DNA of 64,000 bases from Marisa cornuarietis. Taxonomy: Eukaryota; Mollusca; Gastropoda; Architaenioglossa; Ampullariidae. This document shows, one piece after another, positions 22,980 to 36,450 of this stretch. The notes under the pieces are model-generated. The model was given only the letters and a program-made list of their open reading frames with translations. It did not search any database and was not told where the DNA came from. The translations under genes were made by a program, and so were the position numbers. Each line of letters opens with the position of its first letter. Within the stretch, counting starts at the first letter, position 1. The stretch is from NCBI GenBank assembly GCA_004794655.1, contig SMMW01000013.1, positions 62,001 through 126,000 on the forward strand, written 5' to 3'.

Positions 22980-25900
22980 CCAAGTCACCCAGCCATTATA
23001 AATCACAGATCTCTGCAGTTCACGTTTCGCTTTTTTAACGGCTTTAGATTTTTAAACTGAATTTTGCTTGCCCTTTTTTTTTATACGAATGCCTATAAAG
23101 AGTGTACGTGCACTTCTTTAGATCATATAAAGTAACCTGAAGTGTATATAGTGCGACGATAGTTTTAGTAGGTGTGAACCCAATCGATCAATTTAAAAGA
23201 ACCTTGTTAGGTAGGAATCGTGACATCATGGTCGTATATCTACGTGATGTACGTCCGTGGTGACACCTTTGGACGGTCTGTTCTCGCTTGGTGTTCGAAT
23301 CGAGTGGTCGAATCGACATATGTGCGTGGACGAATTGGTAAGTGGTCGAATCGACCGGTAAAAGATTGATCAAACGGATGGAGGTGAGGTCGGAATATGG
23401 AGCCATCAAGTATATATATATATCACGGGAAAGCAGCGCGGCCCCGTAATCACGCAGACGTAAATTTGATGGATGTGTCATGTGTGGCCATATGAAAAGG
23501 GTTCATGTATTGGTGGGTTTAAGATGACACTTTTTTTATCAAAGAAGGCAATTGGGGGCTTGAGGGGTTGTGGGTGACAGCTAGATTATACACGTGCATA
23601 TATACACTGCGCGCTTTTGGGGACATATACTTTAGTTAGTGTATTCAGCTATAGATAATTCGTGATTGAATCGCAACCCCCTTGGCCTCTTATGTAATGG
23701 TACACACACTGATGAACACTTCAGCGATGGGTTCTCAAAGGCATGCAGACTTGTAGTGGGTGGTGGTGAAAGATGGATTGGGAAACCACATAAATAAAAA
23801 AAAGGCGAATGTTATTTACGATCAGCTCAGTTGATTAGGGACACGTGACAGGCTTGAAGGTTTCCGTATGTACTTAGGCATGTTTTATTTATTTCCTATG
23901 ATTTTGATAGGTTTATCCTCAGGGGACCCACAATCGCAATTAGAGTGTGATAAGGGTGTGTCTAATGAAAACCCCCGGCAACCAACTCAAGTGGGTCAGA
24001 TGAGATGGTGAGATGATCGAGCTCCGATCTTTATCATATCCTCACGTTATTTTGACAAGTACCATTGCGCATAAAGCCGCTATAACCGTCGTTGTGACTG
24101 GATAGTTGGGGCTATAGCTAAAAAAAACTTTCACCTCGTGATGTCACACTGATTTGGTTAATGGTGGTGTAGGGTCCACGGGAAAGCTGGATCAAGAACC
24201 ACTCTTAAATATTGCTCTAGTTGATACTCAAGTCGAGATCATGTCGATCATCATACCTCCTCAAAAATACAATCACTTATACTTGTGATCTTTCAAATGC
24301 TACATGCACATAAATTATCGTCAGAGTTGGAAGTAGACGACAGTAGAACTGGATGGCGGATGCAAAGAAGCAGACTGATCGCTCTGTGCAAGAACTGCTC
24401 ACCAGTGCCTAAGACCGGTCCGAGTGCCGCACCATGGCCGCCGTTGCGTCTCATCAGGTCTCCGCTCCTAACGACAGGTACCAGCGGGTCAGCCCTTCAG
24501 GTGGGCCGGCATGCTTCTGGAACTCCTGATACCGGCTAAAGCAGGATGGATGATGATCATGATGGAAAACTCTTGTGAAAACTATTTTGTTGGAAGGAAC
24601 AGAGCCATTTGTTCATCTATGCTCAATTTTTTTCACAAATTCAAGATGGGAGCCATCGTTTCACATATTATCCGTGATGCTTCTTATTCAACATATCCGC
24701 TCTTGAGCAATCATGGATCTTAGGGCCTAAAAATGTGACAGAATGTTACGCCCTTCACATAAATCTTTGGCCCGTATGTGGTTGATGGCTCAGATAGCGT
24801 CGACACACCTCTGACTGCTTGTCATTATAATTCCGCAAGATCTGTGCGTTCTCTACTTCCCCTGTATCTATAGGTCTTCTAACCATCAAGATTCAAGCCT
24901 GATGTCAATGGTTGGCGGAAATATCTGACATCGTGATGTTGTCTTTGAACCTATAAAAAGAAATCTATTTCTAAACGTGTATACCAGCCTTTCGCGAATG
25001 TACCTTAAAGCACGGGATGTCAGACCCGAGGCTATGTATAAATATATGCCATATTTTATTGTCGATGGTCCACTAACACTTATTGTCACCACGATTAACC
25101 CTCCAGGTACCACCGCACGCTGACTGGAATATAGCTGACACTTCCTCAACTCGACGAGGTGTAAACTTTTTTTAAAAACTGATGGTCACGTCGTCCTGAA
25201 AAGGCTCGATCGAGCTACGAGACAGACAATTTAAATGGATAAACAAATGAATGGATGATGGATGCATGCCAATTGATAAAAGTGCATTAAGCCGTGCTCG
25301 CAAACTATACAAGAATCGACTGCTCAATCTCAGTTTTGACGCGGCTCATCAATTTCAGTTTTTTGAAAGTGGTTATTTGATCATTACCAAAGCGTAAAGC
25401 GTTTATTATTTTTTTTTCTCTCGAAGTAGTGAAATGCATTGACTGCATGGTAAAGGGCGTGGCCTTTAATTCTCTGTCCACGATAATCCAAGCAAAGAAA
25501 CTACTGCATGGATAACTGCACCAGCTACAATTCAAATTGACATTGAAAATATAAAATTCCAGTACTGTTCACATGTTGACCGTATACGTCGTTATAATGA
25601 GACCATCAACAATTAACTTTCTTATATTATTATTATTATTTAGAGCACCCTTCTACGTGTGAAGGCGATTTAAGTGCGTTTTAAAACTCGTGGACTGTTA
25701 ATTTTTTTGAGCGAGCTAACAAATGAGAAAGAGAGTAAAGGTCAGACAACGTCATGTATAAGCTCTAGGATGCACTCACGCGAGCGCGCACACACACACA
25801 TATATATAATATAAACATTAGAACCGAATAATAATAATAACAACAATAACTTTTTTCTGTCAGTTTTATTTGTTGATCAACCTCCATCCCGCGCGCAGTG

Positions 25901-26530
25901 TGTACGTGTGTGTTCAACGTTAACACGTACATACGAATTAACTTTGTATTTCCACGTCTGTGGTTATAATAATTTAAGTTTCCCAACCATTCCCACACCT
26001 CTTTTTCCATTCAAAACAAATGTCATCTTGTTCCATTTCGATGAAGTCACACACACACACACACGTGTACGTGTACAGTGCGCGGGTGTACGTGACCATG
26101 TATTGTACGTCTACGTTTGTGCTTGTATGTTGCACTTGATGATCTTTTCACATTCACCAGCTTTTTAAACTGGTCATAGTTCCTTGGCACATTATTAAGA
26201 ATATGTTATTTTTAATATTAGAAGAAAAGGTATATACATACAGCAGGTCATCTGGTGATCAACAGATTAGTAAAAGTGCCGAGTCATCATATCGAGCCTG
26301 TAATCACCATCGTACATGCACTATTGTCAAAGTCAAAATGCGGCGCGGCTGTCCTATTGAATAACTATGATAAATGCAAAATGGAGATGCATTTATTATC
26401 AGTACTAAAGTGTTTTCCAGACGTGTAACGACTGTCTGCTTTTTAAAATTATTATTTTGACTTTTGATCCCTACAAAATCAGTCTAAAAAAACTACCCTC
26501 ACGCTGCAGTGAACCCTCCCGAAAAACTCC
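22980..26530. other. Intergenic region between divergent BOD1L1 and mitoferrin
   Basis: No gene recognised. It contains a pair of repeats of the word AGTGGTCGAATCGAC near 23302 and 23340, a GC-rich patch at 24410-24540 whose 84-codon frame resembles nothing known, a TTA run near 25626-25641, and CA/TA microsatellites near 25789-25812 and 26048-26064. Confidence 0.6.
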
Positions 26531-26536
26531 TGCGCT

Positions 26537-26573
26537 CATTGGCTGTACGATCCCCTTAAGCCAACATGGCGAG
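26537..26573 (+). promoter_or_regulatory. Candidate mitoferrin promoter: inverted CCAAT box and YY1-like motif
   Basis: ATTGG (inverted CCAAT) at 26538-26542 and AACATGGCGAG at 26563-26573, which resembles YY1, lie about 100-130 bases before the mitoferrin ATG. Both are motifs of TATA-less housekeeping promoters. Confidence 0.4.
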
Positions 26574-26670
26574 TGTGGTCGTGTCCTAAAGCACATGAGG
26601 GCCGAAGTTTGTGTATGGGATTAGTGTGAGTTGCTAAATACATACCGGTTTCGCGTCCTTACGAAAAATT

Positions 26671-26793
26671 ATGGAGGACGAAAATCCTTATGAAAGCCTG
26701 CCGCCATCAAGTACAATGACGACACATATGATTGCGGGTGCCGCAGCTGGAGTTATGGAACACAGCGTGATGTACCCTGTGGATTGCGTAAAG
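26671..26793 (+). CDS. SLC25A28/37-like: Mitoferrin exon 1
   Basis: Starts [12 protein letters not shown] and enters the first carrier helix ([20 protein letters not shown]). Donor GTAAAG|GTACGT, phase 0. The ATG has A at -3 and G at +4. The short N-terminus before helix 1 is typical of invertebrate mitoferrins. Confidence 0.93.
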
Positions 26794-29700
26794 GTACGTG
26801 TAACTGCACTTATATCGTCTGAAAGTACCTGGTACATAGTATTGACCTTTGCAAAAGTAATATGACATGAGGTGTGGTTCTTAGCAGAAACGTTCTAAGA
26901 AATATTTCTCTCAAATCTTTTGTCAAGTCCCAAAATGACTTATGTTACCGCACTCGCTTGCATTTACTGCTTTTAGGGATTTTGATACTAGTGGTTGATG
27001 TGTATGCAATGAAGTGGAAGGTGGCAGAAGCGGGAGTTGTTTAGTGTTTTTCGTCTACGTGTGCCTACTTTTCATCTTCATACTCATGCACTAACATTGA
27101 AAACAAGAGGGATGTGTGTCAAGAACAAACCAGAGGTTTGCTCAGCTAGCCAAAGTGATCAAACTGGTAGGTGAGGAACTTAGGCATGTAAAAATGCACG
27201 ACTCAGGTGACCTCAGAAGGGCAGTAAGTCATCGCCATAATTGGATTCATGTCAAGCAGAAGATAAGGTCTGTCAAAAAATATACTATTGTTACTATACA
27301 CACAATCTAGCATGCCTGCATTTTACAAAACATTGTTTTAATTGCCCTAACTAATGCTAAAACAGACAACATGCAAAGTTAACAAGAGCTGACAGATACA
27401 TGGGCTTTGATTAAAAATTTCCATCAATTTTTTGCTGAAGACTTTTAAAGTAATTAAACTTTTACAGAGGAGGTTGGGTAGGTTGCTATTTTTTTCTGAG
27501 GTTCTTCTGCAAACCAGTTTGCTCATTCATAATCTAATAACCTACATCAAAACCACCTGATCTGATGATTTTCGTACTATCATTTGCATCTCATGCTTGT
27601 ACTAAGTTTTGTTTGAAAGTCTGAGACCTCAAACACTTAATGACTTAAAGTTCTAGAATACATTTTTGTCAGATAATTGAAATTTTTATAAAATCTACTA
27701 GAAGTGCCTAGTAGTTTATAATTGCATTGAACTTGCATCAACATGTGATGTTTCAGACTAGAATGCAAGCATTGGTGCCTGATCCTAGAGCTGACTACCG
27801 CAGCTTACTTGATGCAGCCCATAAAATTATGCGTTACGAGGGTCTTCGTAGCACTATGCGAGGATTCAGTGCAATGGTGACAGGTGCAGGTCCTGCTCAT
27901 GCGATGTATTTTGCATGCTATGAAGAGGTCAAACACAGACTCAGCAATGGACAGCATGGAAATCATTTAGCTAATGGTAAGTACTGTTTCTAGTAATACA
28001 TTAAGTCCCATGATACACAAACTTACAAATGCAGATTCACTTCACATTTTGAATTGTGCGCTAAATCCATTCTATTTTCAAAGCGGTGTTAAGTCTCACT
28101 GCATCTCAACCCATTCACACGCTATGCCTCATGTTTATTCCCCGCTGCTCCATTTGTTTGTGGTACTGTTGCTTATAACAAGTTGTTTTTGCGGTACTCC
28201 CTCATAAGTATTTTTGTACATGTGTAGTACGTATTGTACAGTAATGTTTCCCAGTCGCTGACTGGTTTAGTAACCGTCGCATCTTGTTTTCTTTCGCTGT
28301 GCGCAGCTACCCCCCCCCACCCCCACCTTCAGCTCTTCCATTTCAAGTTAGCATCCGACTGTCGCGTGTGCGTAGTTTTCATCTGCAGTGTTGTGTACGT
28401 TATTTGTGAAGTTTTCGTTAGAGACTGAATTTATTCAAGCCCTGCAATGCCACCCAAACGTTCATAACTTGCACGAAGAGATCTGTTACGCCTACTTTAG
28501 CGGAAGTAGTAGAAGTTATGTCCGATGCCAAAGATACTGCACCACCTGGTGAAGTGGTGCCTTTAGAAGAGCAATAATGCTCTTCTTGGCATTCATCTCA
28601 TCTTCATCGCCCTTGTCATCTGTACTGTTCAGCTAATTAATCATTATCATTCTAGCTGTATGGCTTTTCTTCAATGGTACCTACCCATATCAAATTTTTA
28701 AAATTACGTATCTAGATTTAAAAGTTTAAAACATTTTTATGAACATTTAAGTAGAAGTTTTTTAAAAGGTACTTGTACAGAATGGGAAAAGATATTAAGG
28801 GAATGGGAAAAGTTTATGTATAAAAGTGTGGGGAGGGTTTATAAGACTTAAAATAATGTATAGCTACTAAAAATAGTATAGCATCCCTACTTCGCGGAAA
28901 TTCACTTATCGCAGGTGGGCCTAGAACGGAACAAGCAGGGTTCGTAAAGCAGGATCGGTACTACAAGGAACTTATACAGATTGTACTTTCTAGTAAACCA
29001 GATGTTATGGCTGTGCCAGACCCTGTTGCTATCATGATCTTGATGCGGATATCTGTTGGGGAGCTGGTGTCTTTAGAGAAGGTGGCTCCCAATTACTTAA
29101 AGCTGCTGTTTACCTCTCTGAGCTCTACACTGTTCATGTAGATATCTCCTTTGCCATCAGCCGAGGCCATGACTTTACTCTTCTGTTTTGGTCTCCATTT
29201 CATATGTATTCAATCTGTCTGCTGGTAAGGTATTGCAGTTCTCTGTTGTTCTATAATCATAGATTGATGTTTGCAAAGCTTTTGTTGCAAATCGGACTTC
29301 CGTTGATGGACATGGAAGTGTTATTGTCGTGAAGGATTTCTTGCATGATGTGGGGTGTAGGGCATTGGCTGAGGTGAGTTGATGGTGCTGCACAAACTCA
29401 AGGAGTCATGTAAAAGGATGCCAAATGATATAGTGAAAATTTGCATCCAGAGTCTAAAATGAGTTTAGATCAAATCAGTGATGGGTATCAAGATAAATAT
29501 AATAAAAACTAAAAGATCCTTGCATTAAATAGATTGGCAGCACATTTTAGTGAGTTACCACTGGAAACTCAAGTTGTTCTTAGTTTTCTACTAAACATAA
29601 TAATTATAATATATTATTTTTAAAATACATAATTTTTTTTTTAGTTTTTTTCAGAGCAGTTACAAATCAGTTCCCTTTTCACTCGATTTCTTCCTAATAA

Positions 29701-31150
29701 ACTGTAAGTGCTACTTTATAGTAAAGGTACGGCATTTCATGATGATTGGCAAAGCTTCATCAAACATTTGCAATGGGACATCTTTTATCTCTCATAGAGA
29801 GATTTTTGATTCCATGCAAAATCAAGGTGATGCAAGGACAAAGCTGTGTGATAATAATAAAATGCTACCCAACTTAGCATTTTCATTAATTTTGACATTT
29901 CATCTTAACGAAGGAAAACTTTGCAGTGAACTGAAATGTGGTGAATCTGATTATAGTAACAAAATTTTGAAAGCATGCAATATAAATCATAAGCTACTCT
30001 TTATTATTCTTTTTAAGGTATGGCAGGATGCGCAGCCACTCTTCTTCATGATGCTGTCATGAATCCTGCTGATGGTTTGTTTTAATTTTTCTTGTTCATT
30101 TTTTAATATGCTTCTTTTTTAAAAAGAAAATATGTTTCACTTTCAGAAATGGTGTAAAAATATTTTTCTCTGAGAAATTAAAAAAAAATTCTTGATGGTA
30201 ATTTTATAGACCCACATATACCCACCCACTCTCTCTTCCACTCCACTCCTCTTTCTTAAAGAACATTTTAGTTATTCATTGTATTTAGCTTCCTTTTTTT
30301 TAAATGTATGAAAATCTTTTTATCTTTCTTGCATGTCCTTCTTCATGGGTGTCTTCCAATAACCTTTGCCTTGGATTGAATCACACTACTTGTGATGACT
30401 TCAAACTATGGGCATGTGGAAATGGTTTCATATGTGTAACATCTGTTCCACTGCAACATTGGATGCCTTACCTTGTAATTCCTGTGGGTTTGAAAAATAA
30501 ATCACACCAACGAATTACACAAAATTCTCCTATTGTTAATGCTTCTCTGGGATTTAATCGCCTGTACAGTGGTGAAGCAACGAATGCAAATGTACAACAG
30601 CAGCTATAGGACGTGTTTGCAATGTGCTAATGCTGTTCTGAAGGAAGAGGGTGTGAGAGCATTTTATCGCAGCTACACCACACAGCTTTTCATGAATGTG
30701 CCCTTCCAGAGCATTCAGTTTGTTGTCTATGAAGCCATGCAGGACTACTTAAACAAAGGTCGACATTACGACCCATTTTCTCACATGTGCTCTGGAGGAA
30801 TGGCAGGGGCAGTGGCTGCAGCTGTTACAATGCCTCTGGACGTTTGCAAGACTCTGCTAAACACTCAAGAGGCATGTGCAAGGACTCATTTGTCTTACAT
30901 CAATGGCATGGCTGCAGCTTTCAGGACGGTTTACGAGTTTTGTGGCATACAGGGGTATTTCCGAGGTCTCCAAGCACGAGTGATATACCAGATGCCTTCC
31001 ACAGCTATTTCATGGTCAGTCTATGAATTTTTCAAGTTTGCAATAACACGCCGAAATCAGAGCAAAGACGATGGGAGATACATGTCGTCGGCAGTTGGCA
31101 GCGTTAACGTCAACGGTGTCAATGTTCATGCTGCTGCATCACTCAGGTGA
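26671..31150 (+). CDS. SLC25A28/37-like: Mitoferrin (SLC25A28/SLC25A37-like mitochondrial iron carrier), whole gene
   Basis: Exons 26671-26793, 27757-27976, 30018-30074, 30570-31150 sum to 981 bases, 326 aa, all phases compatible. Three mitochondrial-carrier repeats each begin with a P-x-[DE]-x-x-K/R signature: PVDCVKTRMQ, PADVVKQRMQ and [13 protein letters not shown]. Diagnostic mitoferrin blocks include [68 protein letters not shown] and [19 protein letters not shown]. Function by family: inner-membrane import of ferrous iron for haem and Fe-S synthesis. Six transmembrane helices are expected. The single gene represents both vertebrate paralogues. Long AT-rich 3' flank; an AATAAA at 31731 is one candidate polyadenylation signal. 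Confidence 0.95.
27757..27976 (+). CDS. SLC25A28/37-like: Mitoferrin exon 2
   Basis: Acceptor GTTTCAG|ACTAGA, donor CTAATG|GTAAGT. Encodes [20 protein letters not shown] through [20 protein letters not shown]: the matrix loop and second helix of repeat 1. Confidence 0.93.
28237..28965 (+). mobile_element. Pogo/Tigger-like non-autonomous DNA transposon remnant
   Basis: In mitoferrin intron 2. The right part has CCCTACTTCGCGGAAATTCA then CTTATCGCAGGTGGGCCTAG, and the left part has ATGCCACCCAAACGTTC (Met-Pro-Pro-Lys-Arg-Ser). Both are typical of one pogo/Tigger-type group, whose transposases begin MPPKRS. Most of the transposase is missing. Ends are approximate; the left TACAGTAATGTTTC and the right end are only weakly inverted. 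Confidence 0.5.
30018..30074 (+). CDS. SLC25A28/37-like: Mitoferrin exon 3 (57-base micro-exon)
   Basis: Acceptor TTTTAAG|GTATGG, donor GATG|GTTTGT. Codes for [18 protein letters not shown], the third helix and start of the second signature. Its phases (1 in, 1 out) join exons 2 and 4 exactly. Confidence 0.9.
30570..31150 (+). CDS. SLC25A28/37-like: Mitoferrin exon 4
   Basis: Acceptor CTGTACAG|TGGTGAAG. Covers the rest of repeat 2 and all of repeat 3 ([57 protein letters not shown]) and ends with a short hydrophilic tail before TGA. Confidence 0.95.
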
Positions 31151-34100
31151 TTTTTGGGTGTGTGTTGGTGTGCACATGTGTATCTGTAGATGAACATGTG
31201 TGCAGATGGGTGTGTGCATGTATGAATGAGCTTAAGTAGTATTTACGTGTGTCCCAGTATGCCTGTGTTATGTGTTTTGAAGTAATTGCATATTTTATGT
31301 CCACAGTTAGGTTCATTTAATTGATAGAAATCAGACTTTTTTTTTTTTTGCTAATTGCTATGAAGAATACTAAGCTTTACATCCTATGTCAGTTTACAAA
31401 TGCAAGTTTGTTTCCTGTTTCCCCAGTGTTTTTTTTTTAAACACATATGGAAAGGTTTAAACTAGAAAAATAGATAGCTAGCTAGTTAACTCTAACATAG
31501 TAGCAGTTAAACTATGGGAAGACAAACTCAGAAGTATTTGTCTTCTAAAAACAAATGGTGCACAGATGCAGACATTGTATCCCAGGTGATTTAATATGCT
31601 TAGTTAACCCAAACCGAGCATCCACCTTTCAGCACAGGATTATGTACACTGCATTCAGTGCTATGGTTTTTTTCAGTCACAGAACAAGTCTAGTAAGTTA
31701 ACCTTCCCTTCCTTTCCCCTCCCTACTTCCAATAAAAGACTGGGAAGGAGACTAGACCTTAAATTTATATTTATGTTTCAGTGTGTGGGCATAGGAAAAT
31801 CTATATAACTTTGACCATTCATTTTAATGGCTATAGGACACATCCTTAGTATTAGATAACCAGTGACACAAAACAGGCTTTTCAGCTTCATTAAATTATA
31901 ATAAACTGACCTTGTCAGTGAAAATCAGCAGATATCTGTAATAGGTTGGAGAGAAAGAGGGAAAGATAAAATGGCTTACAGTGTGAAGAGTGAAAAATGG
32001 ATGTTATTACTACAAGCATTCCCCAGTTAACAGTACAAGTTATTGACATCGGTACTCGTGAACAAGCTGGAATAAGGCCTATTATTAGAAGTCTTAAGTT
32101 ATAGACAAATAGTTTCTAGTAATAAGCACAGAAGATAAGTTTTTTTATACTATTAATCTTGTGTTGTATGATATGTGGAAATGTTTAATGTGCACAGGGA
32201 GTAAAACATGACTAACTTATGCTACATGTCTTCTGGCTTACAAAATCAATTAAATGGTCTTAATCAGTGGCCTTAGGAATGTAACTTGTTTATAAACTGG
32301 AGACTTCCTGTATTACTACTAGAATTAGCCCCACTTAATTTTTTTCTCCCTAGTTCAGAATGGGTTATTTTGCCTTTGAAATTGAAATAAGATAAAATGA
32401 CCTAGTTTTGCGAAGATTGTGATTAAAATACCTGCTTTTAGCAATAATTCTTGTGGTCATTTTATGATATCTTTTAGATCAGACATACTTTCTCAACTTA
32501 TGATAAAGTCGTGCAGAAGAAAAGTAGGGAACATTTTGACACTCATTTTGTCTAGGAGCAGAACAGAGCACATGAAATGTCAGAAGTGAAAGCAGTTGCC
32601 AGTGATTTAGCTCTGCATGCATCAAGGGTGGTGTCTTTTGTTATGTTTTCTTTCCAGTAACCTTTGTGCTTCCGTCTCCTTTCTTCTTCCAAAGCACTGA
32701 ATCAAAAGGAGAACAAGTTCTTGGCATTATACAGCCATGTGGTTGGCAGCAGAAAAAGCATGTGCATATATACTATATAAGATTTTTTTATCAGCAGTTT
32801 TGAGAAAGATGGCTCCACAAAATATAGCCTTTAGGGTCAGTACTAAGACAAGCAGACTGGTTTAACAAAATTTTTAAGCTTGTGGTTGCTGATTGCTTAA
32901 CATTCAGAATAAATAACAACTGGAGTAGCATGCTGGAACTTTGTTGCCATGCAACAAAGGATTGAAATTGACTTAAGCAAAAAACGCAAGAACGTGTCTC
33001 ACAATGTAGTGCATCTGCACTCATGGGGTTTATGTTGATTTTAATTGGAGCAGCTCTTCTCCCTAAACCTGTTTCCATGTGAATTAAATACAACCTTATA
33101 TACTTACATGGTGTAAAAGCTGTATAACTGAATGTTGCTGAAAGAAATGCCATATTTTACCAGCAGAGCTTGCATTTCACGTCACATTTTTGGAAGTTCA
33201 TCTTCAAACATAAGACTTATGCTGTCACAAGCCTTTTACCTGATGTGCTTGTGTTTTTGGTCAGCATCTGCTAAACAGACTTAATTTTAGCATCAGCTAT
33301 AATCATGCAGGAATAAGATTACCTCTGAAGAGAGTTTCAATTATTGAAATGAGAAAGCATTAACTATCAAGCATAATATAACAATTACGGTGTTTTAAGA
33401 GACTGACGGGAAGTTGTTTTTGTATCTTCACAGGTTTCACCATTTTTCTTGATAACAAGAAAACCATATATGCTTTTTCTAAATTTGCTTTAAAAGAAAA
33501 ACCTGTGCCGTTCAGTGTCAGTATAAATCTGTCAAGTAAATGATAGCATAATTTACATTTCTCAAATTAAAAATGATTTAGTACAGATTAATAGCAAATG
33601 TATGATTGTGAAATTCAAATTTAAACCTCAGGGCTAAATGAGATAGGTGCATCAATTGTTTTAAGAATGTGCATGGTTAAAAACACTAGATTTTGAGTAA
33701 CATTCATTCAGGTGTGGATGTAGTCAGACAGCTGAGGCTTTCTTTTTGTAATGCACTCTGACAAGAATAAAAATTAATATCATTAAGGGAAGGCGATGTG
33801 TGAATCCCTATGTGCATTTTGTTTGTTTATGATACTTGTATAAATAAGCATAAAAGCCTCCTAGGGATGTAATTGCACACAGAATCTCTGCTCAGTTTAC
33901 TTCCCCTGGTCCATCAAATCAGAGATGTCCCTGCTGCTAGCTTTATAAGATACATCACGTATGAGGTTTGAAAAATAAGTATAACTTTTATATTATAAAA
34001 TAATATGATTTTATAATTTTAAGATCACCATGATATAAGTATTTTGTAATCTCCATGATTGGGCATACTTGTGTGTATGTGATTGTGGGAATATGTAAAT

Positions 34101-36400
34101 ACAGTATTAATAAACTCACTAGGTAAGGATGCTTTTGTTACCAATATTTGGTGTTTTGCTGATATGTGTATATCCTGTATTTAAAGGCCAGAGTGAAACC
34201 TGCTGGAGTTGTTGAACATTGAACAGTTGCTGCTGCCGTGGAAGAGGCAGTCCAATGGGAGCATGAGAGTCTTTGTCCTTCATCACTTTTGAGGGACTGC
34301 CAGAGAAAAAAGGAGATATCTAAGGATGATGATGATGATGATGATGATTATTATTATTATTATTATTATTAAGGTTATTATCATTTCCGTTATCTCCTGT
34401 TTTTAAGAACAGCACTTTCCCTAAAATACTTTGAAATAGACATTTTTGGTATCAGTGCATTTTGGTTTTTTAATTATCCTTGTGCTTATCTTTAGTTGCG
34501 TTATTGATTTGGCTACTAATCCTCAGCCTCCCATCCACTTTTTTTTTTTTTAGTTTTTCATACATTTATTGTGTTGTCAGCTTTTGCTTTTTTCTGTGGG
34601 GAGGCGAGATTTTGTTCGGATTTGGCAGATGTTTAAAGACCAATTAAAAGGCTGATGCTTTTTATTTTCTGTAGGTGTTCAGTTTTGTAATGATTTTTGT
34701 TTCACAGTATACAGAGTATAATAGAGCTTTTATTTATGTGTAGTAATAAACCATGTGGAAATCTTGTGGAGTGTGGTATAATCAGTCGCCTTCATTTGCC
34801 ATTTCATAATGCAAATAGACCCCCTTTTATCCCAGGTATGAAGCCCTTTTGACTTTATTGGGTTTTGATTTCACTAGTAACAATAAAAGAAAACCCCTAA
34901 AATTTCAACACGTCATTATCTGATTTCTTGCCCAAAGCTTCCAGGAGATCACTGACCTTGCATCTCGACTTCCCATCTATGGTTTCAAAATTAGAAAGTT
35001 AATAGAGAGATAGAGATTATAACCCTTACTATAACTTTGTTGACAGTCCTCTTAGTTTAAAGTCCCATCCTTACCAATATTCACTGGTGTAAACTTTAGC
35101 TAAGGTGACATACAAAAACTTGCTATTCCTGCCTTGAGCATCATTTTAAAGAATGAACTTTTTAATGTAATTTCTCTAAAATGTTTGCTGTCTTATGCTG
35201 AGTTGCTTGCATTTTAAAGTGATGTTTTGTCCAAAGTTTACACTTTTTATTTAACAGTTTTTGTCATGATGGTCAGTTTTGGTATACTAGAGGCTTCTTG
35301 ACATCAACCTTATTTCATTTTTAACTGGGATTCCTCCCAAAGTGGTTATGTGGTGATCAAAATCTTAATCTCAAGTATCACTTTATTTTGGGTTTCTAGC
35401 ATTCATAGCCCAGTTAATCATTTATTTGTGTTAAATTAATAACACATCACAGGGATGATGGTTTTTCTTTTTCTTGCATTTTATTTTCAGTCCAGTAATT
35501 GCCTTCTTATCCAGAAATAGCCAGTAAAGGGTTTTCTATTGTAACTTTTGCATATCTAATATGTTGCATTGTTTTCTCCTTATTAAGTAAGGCAAAGTCA
35601 ACAAGAGGACTGTTACTATATGCCAGATGTACATAGTGTTCATTGTATTCTTAATAGTATGCATTCAGTCAGTCAGTTATTTTTTATTCTTATTCTTAAT
35701 AGTATGCATTCAGTCAGTGAGGTATTTTTTTCATATGTAGATAATGACATGATTCTGAGCTGACCAAAGAACAGGTTCAGGACCATTCTGTTGTATAGAC
35801 TTAGTATCTATAGCAGTCTTGAACTGTATTGCTGGCGACTTTGTTAAGTGAAAAATACAGCTGATATGCATGTTATGTAGTCATTTATATTTTTTCCAAT
35901 TAAAAAAAAATTGTTTAGCATAATTTTCAAAACAATATTTTGTAGGGGATTCTGCTTTTGTCTCTCTCCACCCACTTTCTCTGTTGTGTGTGTGTTTGTG
36001 TGAAGCATGATTTTATAGTTATACTTGCATAGTTTCTTTGATCTTTTATAAGAAACTGTCCAGTATAATGTGTGTAAGAGAGAAAGAGGAGAAACATGTA
36101 GGTATTTTGCACTGTCAAATGGTGAGGCATATTAGTGCCCAGGCAATGAGTATAAACATTATTTCATTGTGGTTTCTTTTTAAAATTGGTTGTGGTTTTT
36201 TAAAAATCTTTTTGGAGAGTATGTGCAGACACATAAGGAAATAATCTGAAACTTTGATCAATAGAGTAGTAATTGTCTACAGTTTTATTTTAATATTGCA
36301 GATAGCCATCAACAGCAGTATAAGGGCTTAAAGTGAGATTAATGTTAAGCCTTTCATACTTTGTAAGTCTAAAAGTAAAAGTAGCAAAGCTTCCTTCCAT
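31151..36400. other. Mitoferrin 3' UTR and downstream intergenic DNA
   Basis: AT-rich, no gene recognised; the longest frame (120 codons, minus strand, 32791-33153) has no known motif. AATAAA words occur near 31731, 33763 and 34107. It includes a GAT/TTA compound microsatellite near 34326-34371 and a 45-base duplication at 35647-35718 (the word TTCTTAATAGTATGCATTCA twice). Confidence 0.6.
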
Positions 36401-36450
36401 CTCATAAATATTCCTTTTTTTATTTTAAGAATGCAAAGAACAGTGCACGC

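Noticed and set aside
24285..24723. Two overlapping plus-strand frames of 84 and 70 codons in a GC-rich patch
   Set aside because: No recognised motif or clear splice context; the patch is short. Kept only as a note in the intergenic entry.
32791..33153. 120-codon minus-strand frame
   Set aside because: Unremarkable composition, no motif, no splice partner; expected by chance in 9 kb.
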